DNA from: Woeseiaceae bacterium
GTDB taxonomy: Bacteria; Pseudomonadota; Gammaproteobacteria; Steroidobacterales; Woeseiaceae
Assembly (NCBI GenBank): GCA_021773075.1
Contig: JAJFKT010000035.1
Span: 364,516 to 428,515 of the forward strand
Direction of reading: 5' to 3'
Length of the DNA stretch: 64,000 nt
In this document: piece after piece, positions 1 through 8,991 of the stretch
Layout of the letters: the number at the start of each line of letters is the position of its first letter
How positions within the stretch are numbered: the first letter of the stretch is position 1
Made by a program: the position numbers and the translations under genes
Notes under the pieces: model-generated
What the model was told of the DNA's origin: nothing
Database searches by the model: none
The model's input: the letters and a program-made list of their open reading frames with translations, nothing else

Positions 1-66
1 AATTCTCCTGATGCCAAAAACCGGCCTTTCAGGTTAGCATGTTGGCCAATTATGAGGGGCCCAACC

Positions 67-1659
67 ATGAAAAGTTTATTGTCTGTTCTGCTTTGCTCGT
101 TCTTGCTCGCATGTAGCAGTGTTATTCCGACCAAGCCGGGATCGGCCGGACTGACCTTTATACATCTCAATGATACCTATCGCGTCGGCGCCGTCGAAGA
201 CGGTAATGCAGGCGGATTTGGGCGGGTTGTGACGATTGTTCGCGACCTGCAGGCACAGGGCAAGGACGTGCGTATTCTTCACGGTGGTGACTTCTTGTAC
301 CCGTCGCTGGAAAGCAGTCTGTGGCAGGGCGAGCAAATGATTGAGGCGTTTAATTTCATGGACGCTATCGCGCCCTTGTATGCCGTTGCTGGCAATCATG
401 AATTCGATCCACGCACGCCAGAGTCATTGATTAAGGCAGTAAGGGCGTCCGAGTTCGATTGGCTGGGTGACAATTACGAATTCGCGACCGGCGACGACGC
501 CGTCGATAGCGCGCTGAAGTCGGCATTCACTTTCGAGCACAATGACAAAACGATTGGCATCTTCTCGATCACAGCCCATGCAGAACATGGCGGTAACGAT
601 CGAGCTTACGTGCCAATCGATAAAAACTATTTGGCCATCGCGGAAAAAATAATCACAGAGTTTGAGTCGAAGGGTGTCGACGCAATCATAGGTCTGACAC
701 ACCTGTACATGTGGCAGGATGTTGAGCTTGCTCGACTGCGTGCGCAGCACCCGAAGTTCGTTTTTATTGTCGGCGGGCATGATCACGAGCCGGAATTCAG
801 CGCGTTTAGTAATAGTTCTGCTGCTGTCATGAAAGGTGCTTCGAACGCGCGAGTGATCTGGAAAATTGAGCTTGACTTCGATGCGACCGGGCTTCCTGTG
901 ATCGACACGGGCCGACTGGATCTCGATGAGAATATCGCCGTTGATCCTGAGTACCTGGTTTTGGAAACTAAGTGGCGCAATCGCTTGCTCGAGATATTTC
1001 CGTTTATTGAATCTCGTGTCGGAACTGCGGCGGTCGCGCTCGATGGACGTGAGGTCGCGGTGCGAACCGTTGAGAGCAACTGGGGAAATTTTATAACCGA
1101 TCAGATGCGAAAAGCTTTCGGTAAGCCCGATGCTGATCTGGCTTTTATCAATGGTGGTACTTTGCGGATCGACGATATGATCGAAGGCGACATCCTGTTT
1201 GAAGACATCGCTCGAACATTCGGCTTCAGTTCCTATCTCCGAATTACCACCGTGACTGGAGCCGAGTTCAAACAAATAATGCAGGCGGGCTATCGAGGCA
1301 AGGGCGGCACACAGGGGTACTTCCCGCAATTCGCAGGCTTTCGTGTGTGCGTCGATCGCAGTCGCAACGAGGGCGACCGAATCGTGAGTCTGCAAGTGCC
1401 CAACGATGACGGTTGGAGCGAAATCATCGCCGATAAGGAATACAGCCTGGTCGTCCCAGACTTTCTCTATGGCGGTGGTGACGGTTATCAGGTTCCCAAA
1501 GACCGGCCGGTTTCACGGCCAGGTTCTGAACTCATCTACCTGGTTTTGGACGCGGTACTTGATGCACAGGCAGCGGGCCAGGAAGTGGGCGCAACCGTGG
1601 AGCCTGAGAATCGTCGCTATCACGAACTTCGAGAAGGGAAGCAGCCCTGTTTCCTGTAG
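67..1659 (+). CDS. 5'-nucleotidase / UDP-sugar hydrolase family lipoprotein
   Basis: Predicted cell-surface or periplasmic enzyme that dephosphorylates nucleotides to nucleosides for uptake. The N-terminus is a lipoprotein signal (hydrophobic stretch ending LLAC), so I start at the ATG at 67 rather than the one at 52. The metallophosphatase domain shows HLND, GGDFL, GNHEFD, a later THL and GGHDHE in the family order. The C-terminal 5'-nucleotidase domain has NWGNF, INGG and a YLR-type region. About 530 residues is normal for the family. It is convergent with the TonB-dependent receptor and shares a two-way terminator with it. Exact substrate is inferred; UDP-sugar or other phosphoesters are possible. 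Confidence 0.9.
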   Translation: MKSLLSVLLCSFLLACSSVIPTKPGSAGLTFIHLNDTYRVGAVEDGNAGGFGRVVTIVRDLQAQGKDVRILHGGDFLYPSLESSLWQGEQMIEAFNFMDAIAPLYAVAGNHEFDPRTPESLIKAVRASEFDWLGDNYEFATGDDAVDSALKSAFTFEHNDKTIGIFSITAHAEHGGNDRAYVPIDKNYLAIAEKIITEFESKGVDAIIGLTHLYMWQDVELARLRAQHPKFVFIVGGHDHEPEFSAFSNSSAAVMKGASNARVIWKIELDFDATGLPVIDTGRLDLDENIAVDPEYLVLETKWRNRLLEIFPFIESRVGTAAVALDGREVAVRTVESNWGNFITDQMRKAFGKPDADLAFINGGTLRIDDMIEGDILFEDIARTFGFSSYLRITTVTGAEFKQIMQAGYRGKGGTQGYFPQFAGFRVCVDRSRNEGDRIVSLQVPNDDGWSEIIADKEYSLVVPDFLYGGGDGYQVPKDRPVSRPGSELIYLVLDAVLDAQAAGQEVGATVEPENRRYHELREGKQPCFL

Positions 1660-1676
1660 CCATTTATGGCAAAAAA

Positions 1677-1699
1677 AAGGGCGGCCAATGGCCGCCCTT
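1677..1699. terminator. Bidirectional intrinsic terminator between convergent genes
   Basis: A perfect 10-bp inverted repeat (AAGGGCGGCC / GGCCGCCCTT) with a 3-base AAT loop. It is preceded by eight A residues (a T run for the minus strand) and followed by CGTTTT on the plus strand. It lies between the stop codons of the nucleotidase and the receptor and can serve both. Confidence 0.85.
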
Positions 1700-1727
1700 C
1701 GTTTTGCATTGGTGCGTCCAGGTGTAT

Positions 1728-4700
1728 TTAGAAATTGAAGCTGGCACCTAACTGGATTTTCCACAACGACGGTATAGTTAGAACCGTCGGGTTTTGATCA
1801 CGGAAGCCGTCGAAAACCAGCTCGCCATTCGGGCCCAAATCCCGATTCAAAGTGACTGCTTCTGCGGTGAAAGGGAAGCCGATCAGTTCGCCACGGCCCC
1901 AGTCATCGTTAAGCAAGTTACCCAGATTCTCAACATCAATATAGATCTTGAAGCTTGACTCGCCAAGGAACGGAACACTCTTCAACCGGATTGCTTGCGT
2001 GAGCCTAAGATCGACGATCGTTGAGTAGGCGCTCGTACAGGCATTCTTCGACATAATTTTGCCACGGCTCTTACTCAAACATGGCGTGCTGTCGACAAGC
2101 TCGTCAAATGCGGCGAGATCGAAGTTCGCACCGTAGATGACGTTCGGATCGCTCGGCCCACTCGGCACATACAGCAGTTGCGAATCATCATCGTCAATCG
2201 GCTCATTACCGCCAAACGTATCGCCAAGCGCGTTGCGCGGTGCATTAAAGGTATAACCGAAAGGCTTGCCGGATTTTCTTTGAATGAAAACGCTGGCCGT
2301 CGTTGGCAGTGTGTCAAAGAACTCCTTACGCCAGGTAACGTTTATTGTGCCACGGTCCTTGGTTTCGTGGCTGCTTCGACCCAGGAGTGGATTATTGCGA
2401 TCAAAGGTCTGCTCCCGGCCGATCAAGGACGTTGGGGTTGAGCTAAGTGCATCACTGACGACCCTGGAACGCTGGCGGGTATAGGTGATGCCGGTGCTCA
2501 GCTCTCCGCCGCGACCCAAATCCCAGTTCTTGTCCAACGAAAACGCATAGGAATGGTTGGTGCCTTTGCCGGTGTTGGTCATTAAAACGTCGTAATTTAA
2601 GATACTACGGCATTCAGCGATCGGATCTACGGTCGCCGGGTCGGCCGCACAGCCTACGGCGCCATAAATTGGCCGGCCGTCAGCAGCATTGCCGATGACT
2701 TCTCGCCGCAGGTCCTTCCAAACCGGGGCGTCCTGTACGAAACCGAAAATCAAGTCAACTGTAAAATTGAAATCCTGAAGGCCGCCGATATCAAATTGCT
2801 GATCCCACGCAAGATTGACTTTCCAGGTTGACGGAACATCGAAGCCAGGATCGATCGCATGGACATCGCCATCGCCGGGTTGTAACTGCGCAAGAAGCGA
2901 CGGGTCGATGTTGAAACCGTCAACCAGGACTCCCGCCATGTCGCTGCTGCCGAAAAAACCACTCTGGTTTAGAATGCCGACGTTTGAAAAACTATTCGAG
3001 ATAAAGCCAGAGGGAACGCCGCCAGAGAACAAGCCAGCGCCACCACGGATCGTGGTGCGATCATACGGTTGCCAGTTAAAACCGATTCTTGGCATGATGA
3101 TGTCGCGGCCGTCCATAGTTCCGGTATTGTCAAAACCATTTCGAGCTACGAAGTTGGCGTTTCGGACCGGAGCTTCGTCGGTGGTGTAGGTGTCAAATCT
3201 GAGGCCTGCGATAATGGTCAGATTGTCCAGCATGTCCCAGCGATCCTGAATGTAGAAGCTGTCGATGGTCTGCTCAAACTGGCCAGCCAGATCATCGACG
3301 TCGCCCGTTGAGGATATATTGGCAACAAAAACCGAGCTCGCCAGACGGTTCTGAAAATCGGCAATGCTCGCGAATCGGTAGTCGCCGCGCGAAGTGGGTG
3401 AAAAGGCATTGAAGACGTCGACACTGTCGCGCTCGTAGCCAAAGGTAAACAGATGCTCACGCCAGCTATAGTCGGCCTTTAATTTGAATTGTTCGTTTTC
3501 CGTGAACAGGAAATTCTCATGTCGGAAGACATCCGGTCCGAAGCGAATCGATGAACCACTAGCTAAGTCGACTTCCATTTGCGCGAATTCATTTCCGCCA
3601 AGTGGTGCCTGCAGGTTGTCTATATCTTTTATAGCAACCTTGAGTTCAGTCGAAAAGTTGTCGGTCCAGTCCGAAAAGAGCTGTACCGAGTAAGCTGTCA
3701 TTTCCTCGCCGCGGTTATAGAAGTTCGACGGCAATCCCAGGCGGGCGGAACCCGTACTGTTACCCTGATCGATCAGGTCGTTGCCTTCGACGAATTGATA
3801 AGTGAGGATTGCATTGTGAGTGTCGCTGATGCGCCAATCGAGTTTGGCGAGTATTTTCTCATCTTCGATCTGAGTCGCGCTTTCAAACAGGCCAAGCGGA
3901 TCATAACCATAGACCGTTTGCGAAATACTTCGTATCTGATCGATGTCGGCTTGTGTCACGCCCGAAATTTCGCTTGCACGCCCGGATCCAGGTAAACCAA
4001 ACTGTATAGCGTCTGGATCAGACCCTTCGAATTTTTCATAGCTGGCGAAGAACCACAGACGATCCTTGATAATCGGCCCGCTGATGGTGGCGCTCAGGAA
4101 TTCCTCTTCGAAGGACCCGATAGTAATATCGCGTTCTTTCGACTTATCACCAATGAGGCTATCACTGGCTCGGTTGAATAAAACGCTGCCGTGGAAATCG
4201 TTTTCCCCCGACTTGGTTACGATATTGATCGTACCGCCCTGGAAACCGCCGTATTCCACGCTGAAAGGAGCGGTTTCAACGGAAATCTGCTGAATGGCAT
4301 CAACCGATACCGGACCGCGCTGCGTTGGAAAGCCGCTCTGATTCAAGCCGAACTCATCATTTTGACGAACGCCGTCAACCGTGAGGCTGTTGAGGCGGTT
4401 ATTAACGCCGCCAATCGAAATAGCATTGCTATTTGAGCGGTCAATGGAAACACGCGGATCTGTTCGAATGACGTTCTTGAAGTCGCGTGCGATAGACGCC
4501 GTCTCATTCAATTGTTGTTCGCTGATCATGGTCGCGGCGCCCATACTCAGCCCGGTTTGGATTTGGCTCCCGATCACTACAATCTCTTCCGTAGGACCTT
4601 CAGCTGCCAGGTACACGTAAGTCGGCGCGGAAATGTTCACGTACACGCCTTGCTCGCTTATACCCGTGCCGGCAATCGTTACGGTATAGGGTCCGCCGGG

Positions 4701-4943
4701 ACGCAATCCGCTTTGATGAAATGCTCCGGCATCGTTGGTCGTTGTGGTCCAGCGCGCGCCGGATCCAACGTGAAGGATTTCAATCGATGCACCGCCGCTG
4801 GGTGAACCCGCAGAATCGTATGCAGTACCCTTAAGTTCAGCGGTGGTTTGCTGCGCGTTGGCTGTTGTTGTAACAGATAAAGAGATAATGGCTACTGTTG
4901 CAAAAACGCCAATTAGGCGAAATGCTTTGAATAGGTTTCTCAT
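1728..4943 (-). CDS. TonB-dependent receptor, Oar-like, with carboxypeptidase-type N-terminal domain
   Basis: Outer-membrane receptor of about 1071 residues for TonB-driven uptake of an unknown substrate. I choose the ATG at 4943 (MRNLFKAF), which gives a clean signal peptide ending ANAQQ and has AGAGG-like spacing upstream (AAGAGG); the longer reading from 5054 adds a non-signal extension. After the signal comes a carboxypeptidase-regulatory-like beta-sandwich (TAELKGTAYDSAG), then a plug domain with a VDGVRQND segment and VEYGGFQGG, then a long beta-barrel ending in the aromatic pattern GASFNF expected for outer-membrane insertion. Oar-type receptors are often linked to protease or peptide use; here the neighbour is a nucleotidase, so nucleotide-derived substrate uptake is conceivable but not shown. 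Confidence 0.93.
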   Translation of the reverse strand: MRNLFKAFRLIGVFATVAIISLSVTTTANAQQTTAELKGTAYDSAGSPSGGASIEILHVGSGARWTTTTNDAGAFHQSGLRPGGPYTVTIAGTGISEQGVYVNISAPTYVYLAAEGPTEEIVVIGSQIQTGLSMGAATMISEQQLNETASIARDFKNVIRTDPRVSIDRSNSNAISIGGVNNRLNSLTVDGVRQNDEFGLNQSGFPTQRGPVSVDAIQQISVETAPFSVEYGGFQGGTINIVTKSGENDFHGSVLFNRASDSLIGDKSKERDITIGSFEEEFLSATISGPIIKDRLWFFASYEKFEGSDPDAIQFGLPGSGRASEISGVTQADIDQIRSISQTVYGYDPLGLFESATQIEDEKILAKLDWRISDTHNAILTYQFVEGNDLIDQGNSTGSARLGLPSNFYNRGEEMTAYSVQLFSDWTDNFSTELKVAIKDIDNLQAPLGGNEFAQMEVDLASGSSIRFGPDVFRHENFLFTENEQFKLKADYSWREHLFTFGYERDSVDVFNAFSPTSRGDYRFASIADFQNRLASSVFVANISSTGDVDDLAGQFEQTIDSFYIQDRWDMLDNLTIIAGLRFDTYTTDEAPVRNANFVARNGFDNTGTMDGRDIIMPRIGFNWQPYDRTTIRGGAGLFSGGVPSGFISNSFSNVGILNQSGFFGSSDMAGVLVDGFNIDPSLLAQLQPGDGDVHAIDPGFDVPSTWKVNLAWDQQFDIGGLQDFNFTVDLIFGFVQDAPVWKDLRREVIGNAADGRPIYGAVGCAADPATVDPIAECRSILNYDVLMTNTGKGTNHSYAFSLDKNWDLGRGGELSTGITYTRQRSRVVSDALSSTPTSLIGREQTFDRNNPLLGRSSHETKDRGTINVTWRKEFFDTLPTTASVFIQRKSGKPFGYTFNAPRNALGDTFGGNEPIDDDDSQLLYVPSGPSDPNVIYGANFDLAAFDELVDSTPCLSKSRGKIMSKNACTSAYSTIVDLRLTQAIRLKSVPFLGESSFKIYIDVENLGNLLNDDWGRGELIGFPFTAEAVTLNRDLGPNGELVFDGFRDQNPTVLTIPSLWKIQLGASFNF

Positions 4944-5273
4944 GTGTAGGCTGCCTCTTGAGTGAACTGGGAGATTTGTTTGGCGCATTTTCTCGTTCTT
5001 GAAATACACCGTTTGCATCCCCGCTTTGATAAGGACCGCGAAAATTTGAGTCATGAATTTGACACTGAATATTTCGCTTAATTATTGAGTTCGTAAATTA
5101 GAGCGTCGCACCGGAGCGCGACCACGAACGTGATTTTTACTTTGTTGCGCCAATCTAACGCAGCGAAATTGCTTACGCAATAAGGGCTTGAGGGGAAATT
5201 CACCGTTTGCTTTTAGGGTGCTTGAAACGCGACAGCGGCGTTTCAAGAATCAATCTTATGAAGTGGCTACAAG
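4944..5273. other. Intergenic: receptor promoter region and one hairpin
   Basis: About 330 bases between the receptor start and the stop of the nuclease-like lipoprotein gene, both on the minus strand. It should hold the receptor promoter, but I see no confident -35/-10 pair. Apart from the hairpin at 5221-5247 I see no gene. Confidence 0.5.
5221..5247. terminator. Perfect hairpin downstream of the lipoprotein pair
   Basis: Inverted repeat CTTGAAACGC / GCGTTTCAAG around a 7-base loop, 27 bases past the stop of the minus-strand gene ending at 5274. There is no clear T run on either side, so it may be a factor-assisted terminator or a mRNA 3' stabiliser rather than a classical terminator. Confidence 0.45.
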
Positions 5274-6338
5274 TTATTGTTTTTGCGCGAATTCAATCTC
5301 AGCGACCATTGGCCAGTGGTCCGATACACCCGTGCCTTTTTCGCTACGAAAGCGTTCAGGCGTCCCATTTTCGCTCATCTGCGGTGGGTAAGCGTTGGCG
5401 ATCGCCACCGAATCCCCGCGAACTTCCGCTGTGGTTTTTTTACCACGAGCAGGCGAGAAGAGAATCATATCGAGGTATGACCAGCTCGAATCACCGTGGT
5501 AGAAGTAGCTGCCGTCACACTCGGTACAACCTACGTCGTGTGCGATAGTCCAATACGGGCGGGCGTAGGATTCCAGCAAATTCTCTCTGGCATCTTCTGT
5601 ACTGGTGGTGTTGAAGTCGCCGGCAGCAAACACATGATTTTCATTGGGCAGGGCGGCGCGTAAAGCCGCCAAATGCTCGTATGCAGCGATGCGCATGGAC
5701 GTCGGGTGAAACGGGGCAGGAAAGTGCACGCTAAACGCAGTTAGCACAGACCCGTCCGGCAAAACGAAGTTTGCCTGAAGCACACCGCGAGTGTCGCCTT
5801 CTCTTTCCGGAAAGTCCGGCAGGGAGAGTGGGTGCAAAGATGGCACATCTGCGAGCGGCAACTTTGAAAGAATGGCGACATCGATGCCACGCACATCACT
5901 CCCTTCGATAAGAATTGCCGGTTGATAACCCATTTCACCGAGTTTCTCAGTGCGAAGCCGATCCAGGATCGAGGCGTTTTCGACCTCCTGCATAGCGATG
6001 ATATCGGCTCCGGCACCGCCATTAACCTGTCGAATTGTGGCGGCGAGGGCCTCGAGTTTGCGTTCGATAGCAGCACCACTCCAGTCCAGCTCAAGACACT
6101 CGACACGCCAGCTGTCCACTTGAATTTCATTGCAGGCGGCGATATGTGATTCGTTCTGTTTGGCTTCAATCGGCAGATAGGCTTTGTCGTCTTTGCCAGG
6201 GTCGTCAGTGTTGTCGAAAAGATTTTGCACGTTGAAAGTCATGACGGTTACAGACATGGGCTCTGGTGCTTTCGCGGAGCAAGCCGCGATGCATAGAGTA
6301 AAAATGAGTAATGTCACACAGGTTTTTACTCGCGTCAT
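5274..6338 (-). CDS. Endonuclease/exonuclease/phosphatase family lipoprotein
   Basis: 354-residue secreted metal-dependent phosphoesterase of the DNase I-like fold. The signal ends in a lipobox (CIAAC), so it is probably membrane-anchored outside the cytoplasm. Family motifs are visible: NVQNLF near the start, QEVEN (metal-binding Glu), GDFNT (Asp/Asn pair) and SDHWP near the C-terminus (catalytic His). Its start overlaps the stop of the upstream lipoprotein gene by 4 bases, so the two are co-transcribed and probably translationally coupled. Could be a nuclease or a phosphodiesterase; a nuclease would suit the neighbouring 5'-nucleotidase as a nucleic-acid scavenging pair. Confidence 0.88.
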   Translation of the reverse strand: MTRVKTCVTLLIFTLCIAACSAKAPEPMSVTVMTFNVQNLFDNTDDPGKDDKAYLPIEAKQNESHIAACNEIQVDSWRVECLELDWSGAAIERKLEALAATIRQVNGGAGADIIAMQEVENASILDRLRTEKLGEMGYQPAILIEGSDVRGIDVAILSKLPLADVPSLHPLSLPDFPEREGDTRGVLQANFVLPDGSVLTAFSVHFPAPFHPTSMRIAAYEHLAALRAALPNENHVFAAGDFNTTSTEDARENLLESYARPYWTIAHDVGCTECDGSYFYHGDSSWSYLDMILFSPARGKKTTAEVRGDSVAIANAYPPQMSENGTPERFRSEKGTGVSDHWPMVAEIEFAQKQ

Positions 6339-7258
6339 GGTTTTTCAACTCCATTGAAATCAATTCGTAGCAGTCGGGAATGCGTATTCTCGCCGGTGAC
6401 GAAAACGGTCCGACTTTCATCGCCAAAGGCAATCGCCTCGGCGTTTTCGAAGTTACCAAGACTGACTCGAACGGGTTTTGTATTCAGCGCTTCCGGCCAT
6501 TCTTGCCCGGCCCGACGCTCATAATAGTACACCTCCCGATAGGTAAGGATGACCGCCGCCCGATTGTCAGCGGAGATATCCATGCCAACAGGTTGCCAGT
6601 ACCAGTCCTTCGTCTTCGGCGCGAACTCAACGTCCTGGCGCGTCGGTTGTTGCAGTGTCGTGACCGGACCCAAAAATCGTGCGTCGACTGTTTCATCGCG
6701 ATTGAATTGCATCGCAATGCCATACAGCCGGGGTGGCAGGTCTCGTTTGGAGAGAATCAGGACCTGCTGGGTACTCACGTCCACGGCGGCAGCTTCCGCG
6801 TCTCGGGGTCCGTCGGGATAGACATAGTCAATTCGCCATCCGAGTTCTGCCTCAGCCTTTTTCTCAGGCTTGGGTTCCTCGACAAAGTACAGAGATCGTT
6901 TGTCCCGCTTGGCGGTGTTGTCGCCAATGTCAGCGACCATCAGCATGGGCAAACCATTCAGCCGGAACGACGCCAGGTCTTCCCAGTCTTTGTTGCGGGA
7001 ATTGCTGAGGTCGAACTCACCTAGACGAACTCCTTCATGATCGATCGCATGCACAGTTTCTTTGGCGCCGTTGTCGTTAATAATCCAGAGGGTCTCCGGA
7101 CTTCGTTGCGAACGGGCGAGGCCGCTGGCTTCGCGGATTTTTTTATCTTCAAGCTGCCCGGTCACTTCTGGCACAATGGGCTCCGGCGAAGCTGCCTTGC
7201 TACACGCAGCTATAATCAGTAGAACAAAACCACTTACAACAAGATCCAAACTTCGCAT
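6335..7258 (-). CDS. Lipoprotein with beta-propeller-like repeats, function unknown
   Basis: About 307 residues. I prefer the ATG at 7258 because it begins directly with the lipoprotein signal (LLIIAAC). The mature part is rich in short beta-strand units such as REASGLARS, LWIINDNGA, MLMVADIGDN and EAIAFGDE, a pattern typical of six- or seven-bladed propellers of the esterase-like phytase / SdiA-regulated type. I do not see catalytic residues that fix a function. First gene of the two-gene unit with the nuclease-like lipoprotein; a role in phosphate ester binding or hydrolysis is only suggested by that neighbour. Confidence 0.75.
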   Translation of the reverse strand: MRSLDLVVSGFVLLIIAACSKAASPEPIVPEVTGQLEDKKIREASGLARSQRSPETLWIINDNGAKETVHAIDHEGVRLGEFDLSNSRNKDWEDLASFRLNGLPMLMVADIGDNTAKRDKRSLYFVEEPKPEKKAEAELGWRIDYVYPDGPRDAEAAAVDVSTQQVLILSKRDLPPRLYGIAMQFNRDETVDARFLGPVTTLQQPTRQDVEFAPKTKDWYWQPVGMDISADNRAAVILTYREVYYYERRAGQEWPEALNTKPVRVSLGNFENAEAIAFGDESRTVFVTGENTHSRLLRIDFNGVEKP

Positions 7259-7344
7259 CGTCGATAACCTCAAGCTGATACCACGATGGTAGTTGCGTGC
7301 GGTATTGGCGGCAAGGCGCTGCGGATCATGGTAAAAGAACGTCT

Positions 7345-8058
7345 ATGGCTACTAAACATATGAACGCGGCACCCGGCGACTTTGCCGACACGGTGCTGAT
7401 GCCCGGTGATCCATTGCGGGCGCAGTACATTACTGATACTTATCTCGACAATGCGCGGCGTGTGACCGACGTCAGAAATATGTGGGGATTCACGGGTGAG
7501 TACAAGGGGCAAGCGGTTTCAGTGATGGCGCACGGCATGGGGATTCCGTCCGTATCGATTTACTGCACTGAGCTAATCACCGAATACGGTGTCAAACGCG
7601 TTATTCGCGTTGGCAGCTGTGGCACATCGCATCCCGACGTCAAATTGCGCGACATCATCATCGCGATGGGTGCGTCAACAGACTCAAACTGTAATCGTAT
7701 GCGTTTTGGTGGTTACGATTATGCAGCGCTGGCAAGCTTTGATCTGGTGGCCAAAGCCGTTGCAGCTGCGAAGGCGGCCGAGGTTCGTTATCACGTCGGC
7801 AACATATTCTCCGCGGACCTTTTCTATACACCGGACCCGGACATGTTTGAGACTATGGCCAAATACAATGTCTATGGTGTGGAAATGGAAGCCGCCGGAA
7901 TTTTTCCGATCGCTGCCGAAAACAACGCTGAAGCGTTGGCAATTTGTACCGTTAGCGATGACATCGTGAGCGGTAACGCATTGACTACCGATGAACGTGC
8001 GACGACCTTCGACGAAATGATACTCGTGGCGCTCGAAACCGTCGTGGCAGGGACTTAG
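7345..8058 (+). CDS. deoD: Purine-nucleoside phosphorylase, DeoD type
   Basis: Cytoplasmic hexameric-type phosphorylase that splits purine (deoxy)nucleosides to base plus (deoxy)ribose 1-phosphate. About 237 residues, as in E. coli DeoD. The start at 7345 gives [15 protein letters not shown], colinear with the E. coli N-terminus. Visible motifs: [11 protein letters not shown] (phosphate site), GHGMG-like [15 protein letters not shown], and GVEMEAAG (ribose-binding Met-Glu), plus TVSDD where the catalytic Asp is expected. It is followed 4 bases later by deoC, forming a deoxynucleoside catabolic unit. Confidence 0.96.
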   Translation: MATKHMNAAPGDFADTVLMPGDPLRAQYITDTYLDNARRVTDVRNMWGFTGEYKGQAVSVMAHGMGIPSVSIYCTELITEYGVKRVIRVGSCGTSHPDVKLRDIIIAMGASTDSNCNRMRFGGYDYAALASFDLVAKAVAAAKAAEVRYHVGNIFSADLFYTPDPDMFETMAKYNVYGVEMEAAGIFPIAAENNAEALAICTVSDDIVSGNALTTDERATTFDEMILVALETVVAGT

Positions 8059-8062
8059 GCGT

Positions 8063-8989
8063 ATGGCACTTTCTGCAGTTAAAGTCGCGAGACGTCTACC
8101 GGATCTCAGCAACGTGCCTGCGGTCGACGAAGTCGGTGTGAACGAACGTGTCGCGCGATTTCAAAGTCGCAGCATCAAGAAGGCGTCCAAAGTTGAGGCG
8201 CTGAAACTGATTCTGAGCATGATCGACCTTACGACACTTGAGGGTCAGGACACGCCGGGCAAAGTGACGCAGCTGTGCCAGAAAGCAATTCATTTACACG
8301 ACTCCATGCCCGGCTTGCCGCATGTTGCGGCGGTTTGCGTCTACCCGACAATGGTCAGCGTCGCCAAAGAAGCACTTGCCGGCCACGATATCAACATCGC
8401 CTCGGTGGCAACGGCATTTCCGAGTGGCATGTCCACCTTGAGCGTGAAGCTCGACGACACGCGAATGGCAGTTGATGCGGGTGCGACCGAGATTGATATG
8501 GTGATCTCCCGCGGTGCGTTTCTGGCAGGTGACTATCGTTATGTGTTCGACGAAATCGTGGCGGTCAAGAAAGCCTGTGGTGACGCGCATCTAAAAGTGA
8601 TTCTTGAGACTGGCGAATTGGGAACTCTCGATCGAGTTCGTAAGGCCAGCGTTTTGGCAATGTATGCGGGCGCCGATTTCATTAAGACTTCAACAGGCAA
8701 GATTCAACCAGCAGCGACGATGCAGGTAACGCTCGTGATGCTGCAGGCGATTCGCGACTTTTACCGCGACACCGGCAAGATGATCGGCATGAAGCCGGCG
8801 GGTGGCATCTCGACATCCAAGCTGGCGATCCATTATCTCGTCATGCTGCACGAAACGCTGGGCAATAATTGGATGACACCCGAATGGTTTCGATTCGGCG
8901 CAAGCTCGCTTGCGAACGACGTATTGATGCAATTGATGAAGCAGGCGACCGGTGTTTACCAGTCGCCTGACTATTTCTCCAAGGATTAA
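8063..8989 (+). CDS. deoC: Deoxyribose-phosphate aldolase
   Basis: Class I aldolase cleaving 2-deoxyribose 5-phosphate to glyceraldehyde 3-phosphate and acetaldehyde. 308 residues, somewhat longer than E. coli DeoC because of an N-terminal extension. The Schiff-base lysine is K208 in FIKTSTGK; the second conserved lysine lies in GMKPAGGIS. Located between deoD and two aldehyde dehydrogenase genes: the dehydrogenase could oxidise the acetaldehyde. A phosphopentomutase (deoB), needed to convert deoxyribose 1-phosphate to the 5-phosphate, is not in the window. Confidence 0.95.
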   Translation: MALSAVKVARRLPDLSNVPAVDEVGVNERVARFQSRSIKKASKVEALKLILSMIDLTTLEGQDTPGKVTQLCQKAIHLHDSMPGLPHVAAVCVYPTMVSVAKEALAGHDINIASVATAFPSGMSTLSVKLDDTRMAVDAGATEIDMVISRGAFLAGDYRYVFDEIVAVKKACGDAHLKVILETGELGTLDRVRKASVLAMYAGADFIKTSTGKIQPAATMQVTLVMLQAIRDFYRDTGKMIGMKPAGGISTSKLAIHYLVMLHETLGNNWMTPEWFRFGASSLANDVLMQLMKQATGVYQSPDYFSKD

Positions 8990-8991
8990 AG

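Noticed and set aside
424..1395. Long antisense reading frame opposite the nucleotidase
   Set aside because: It lies wholly within a gene with clear enzyme motifs on the other strand, shows no recognisable domain, and is expected from codon structure.
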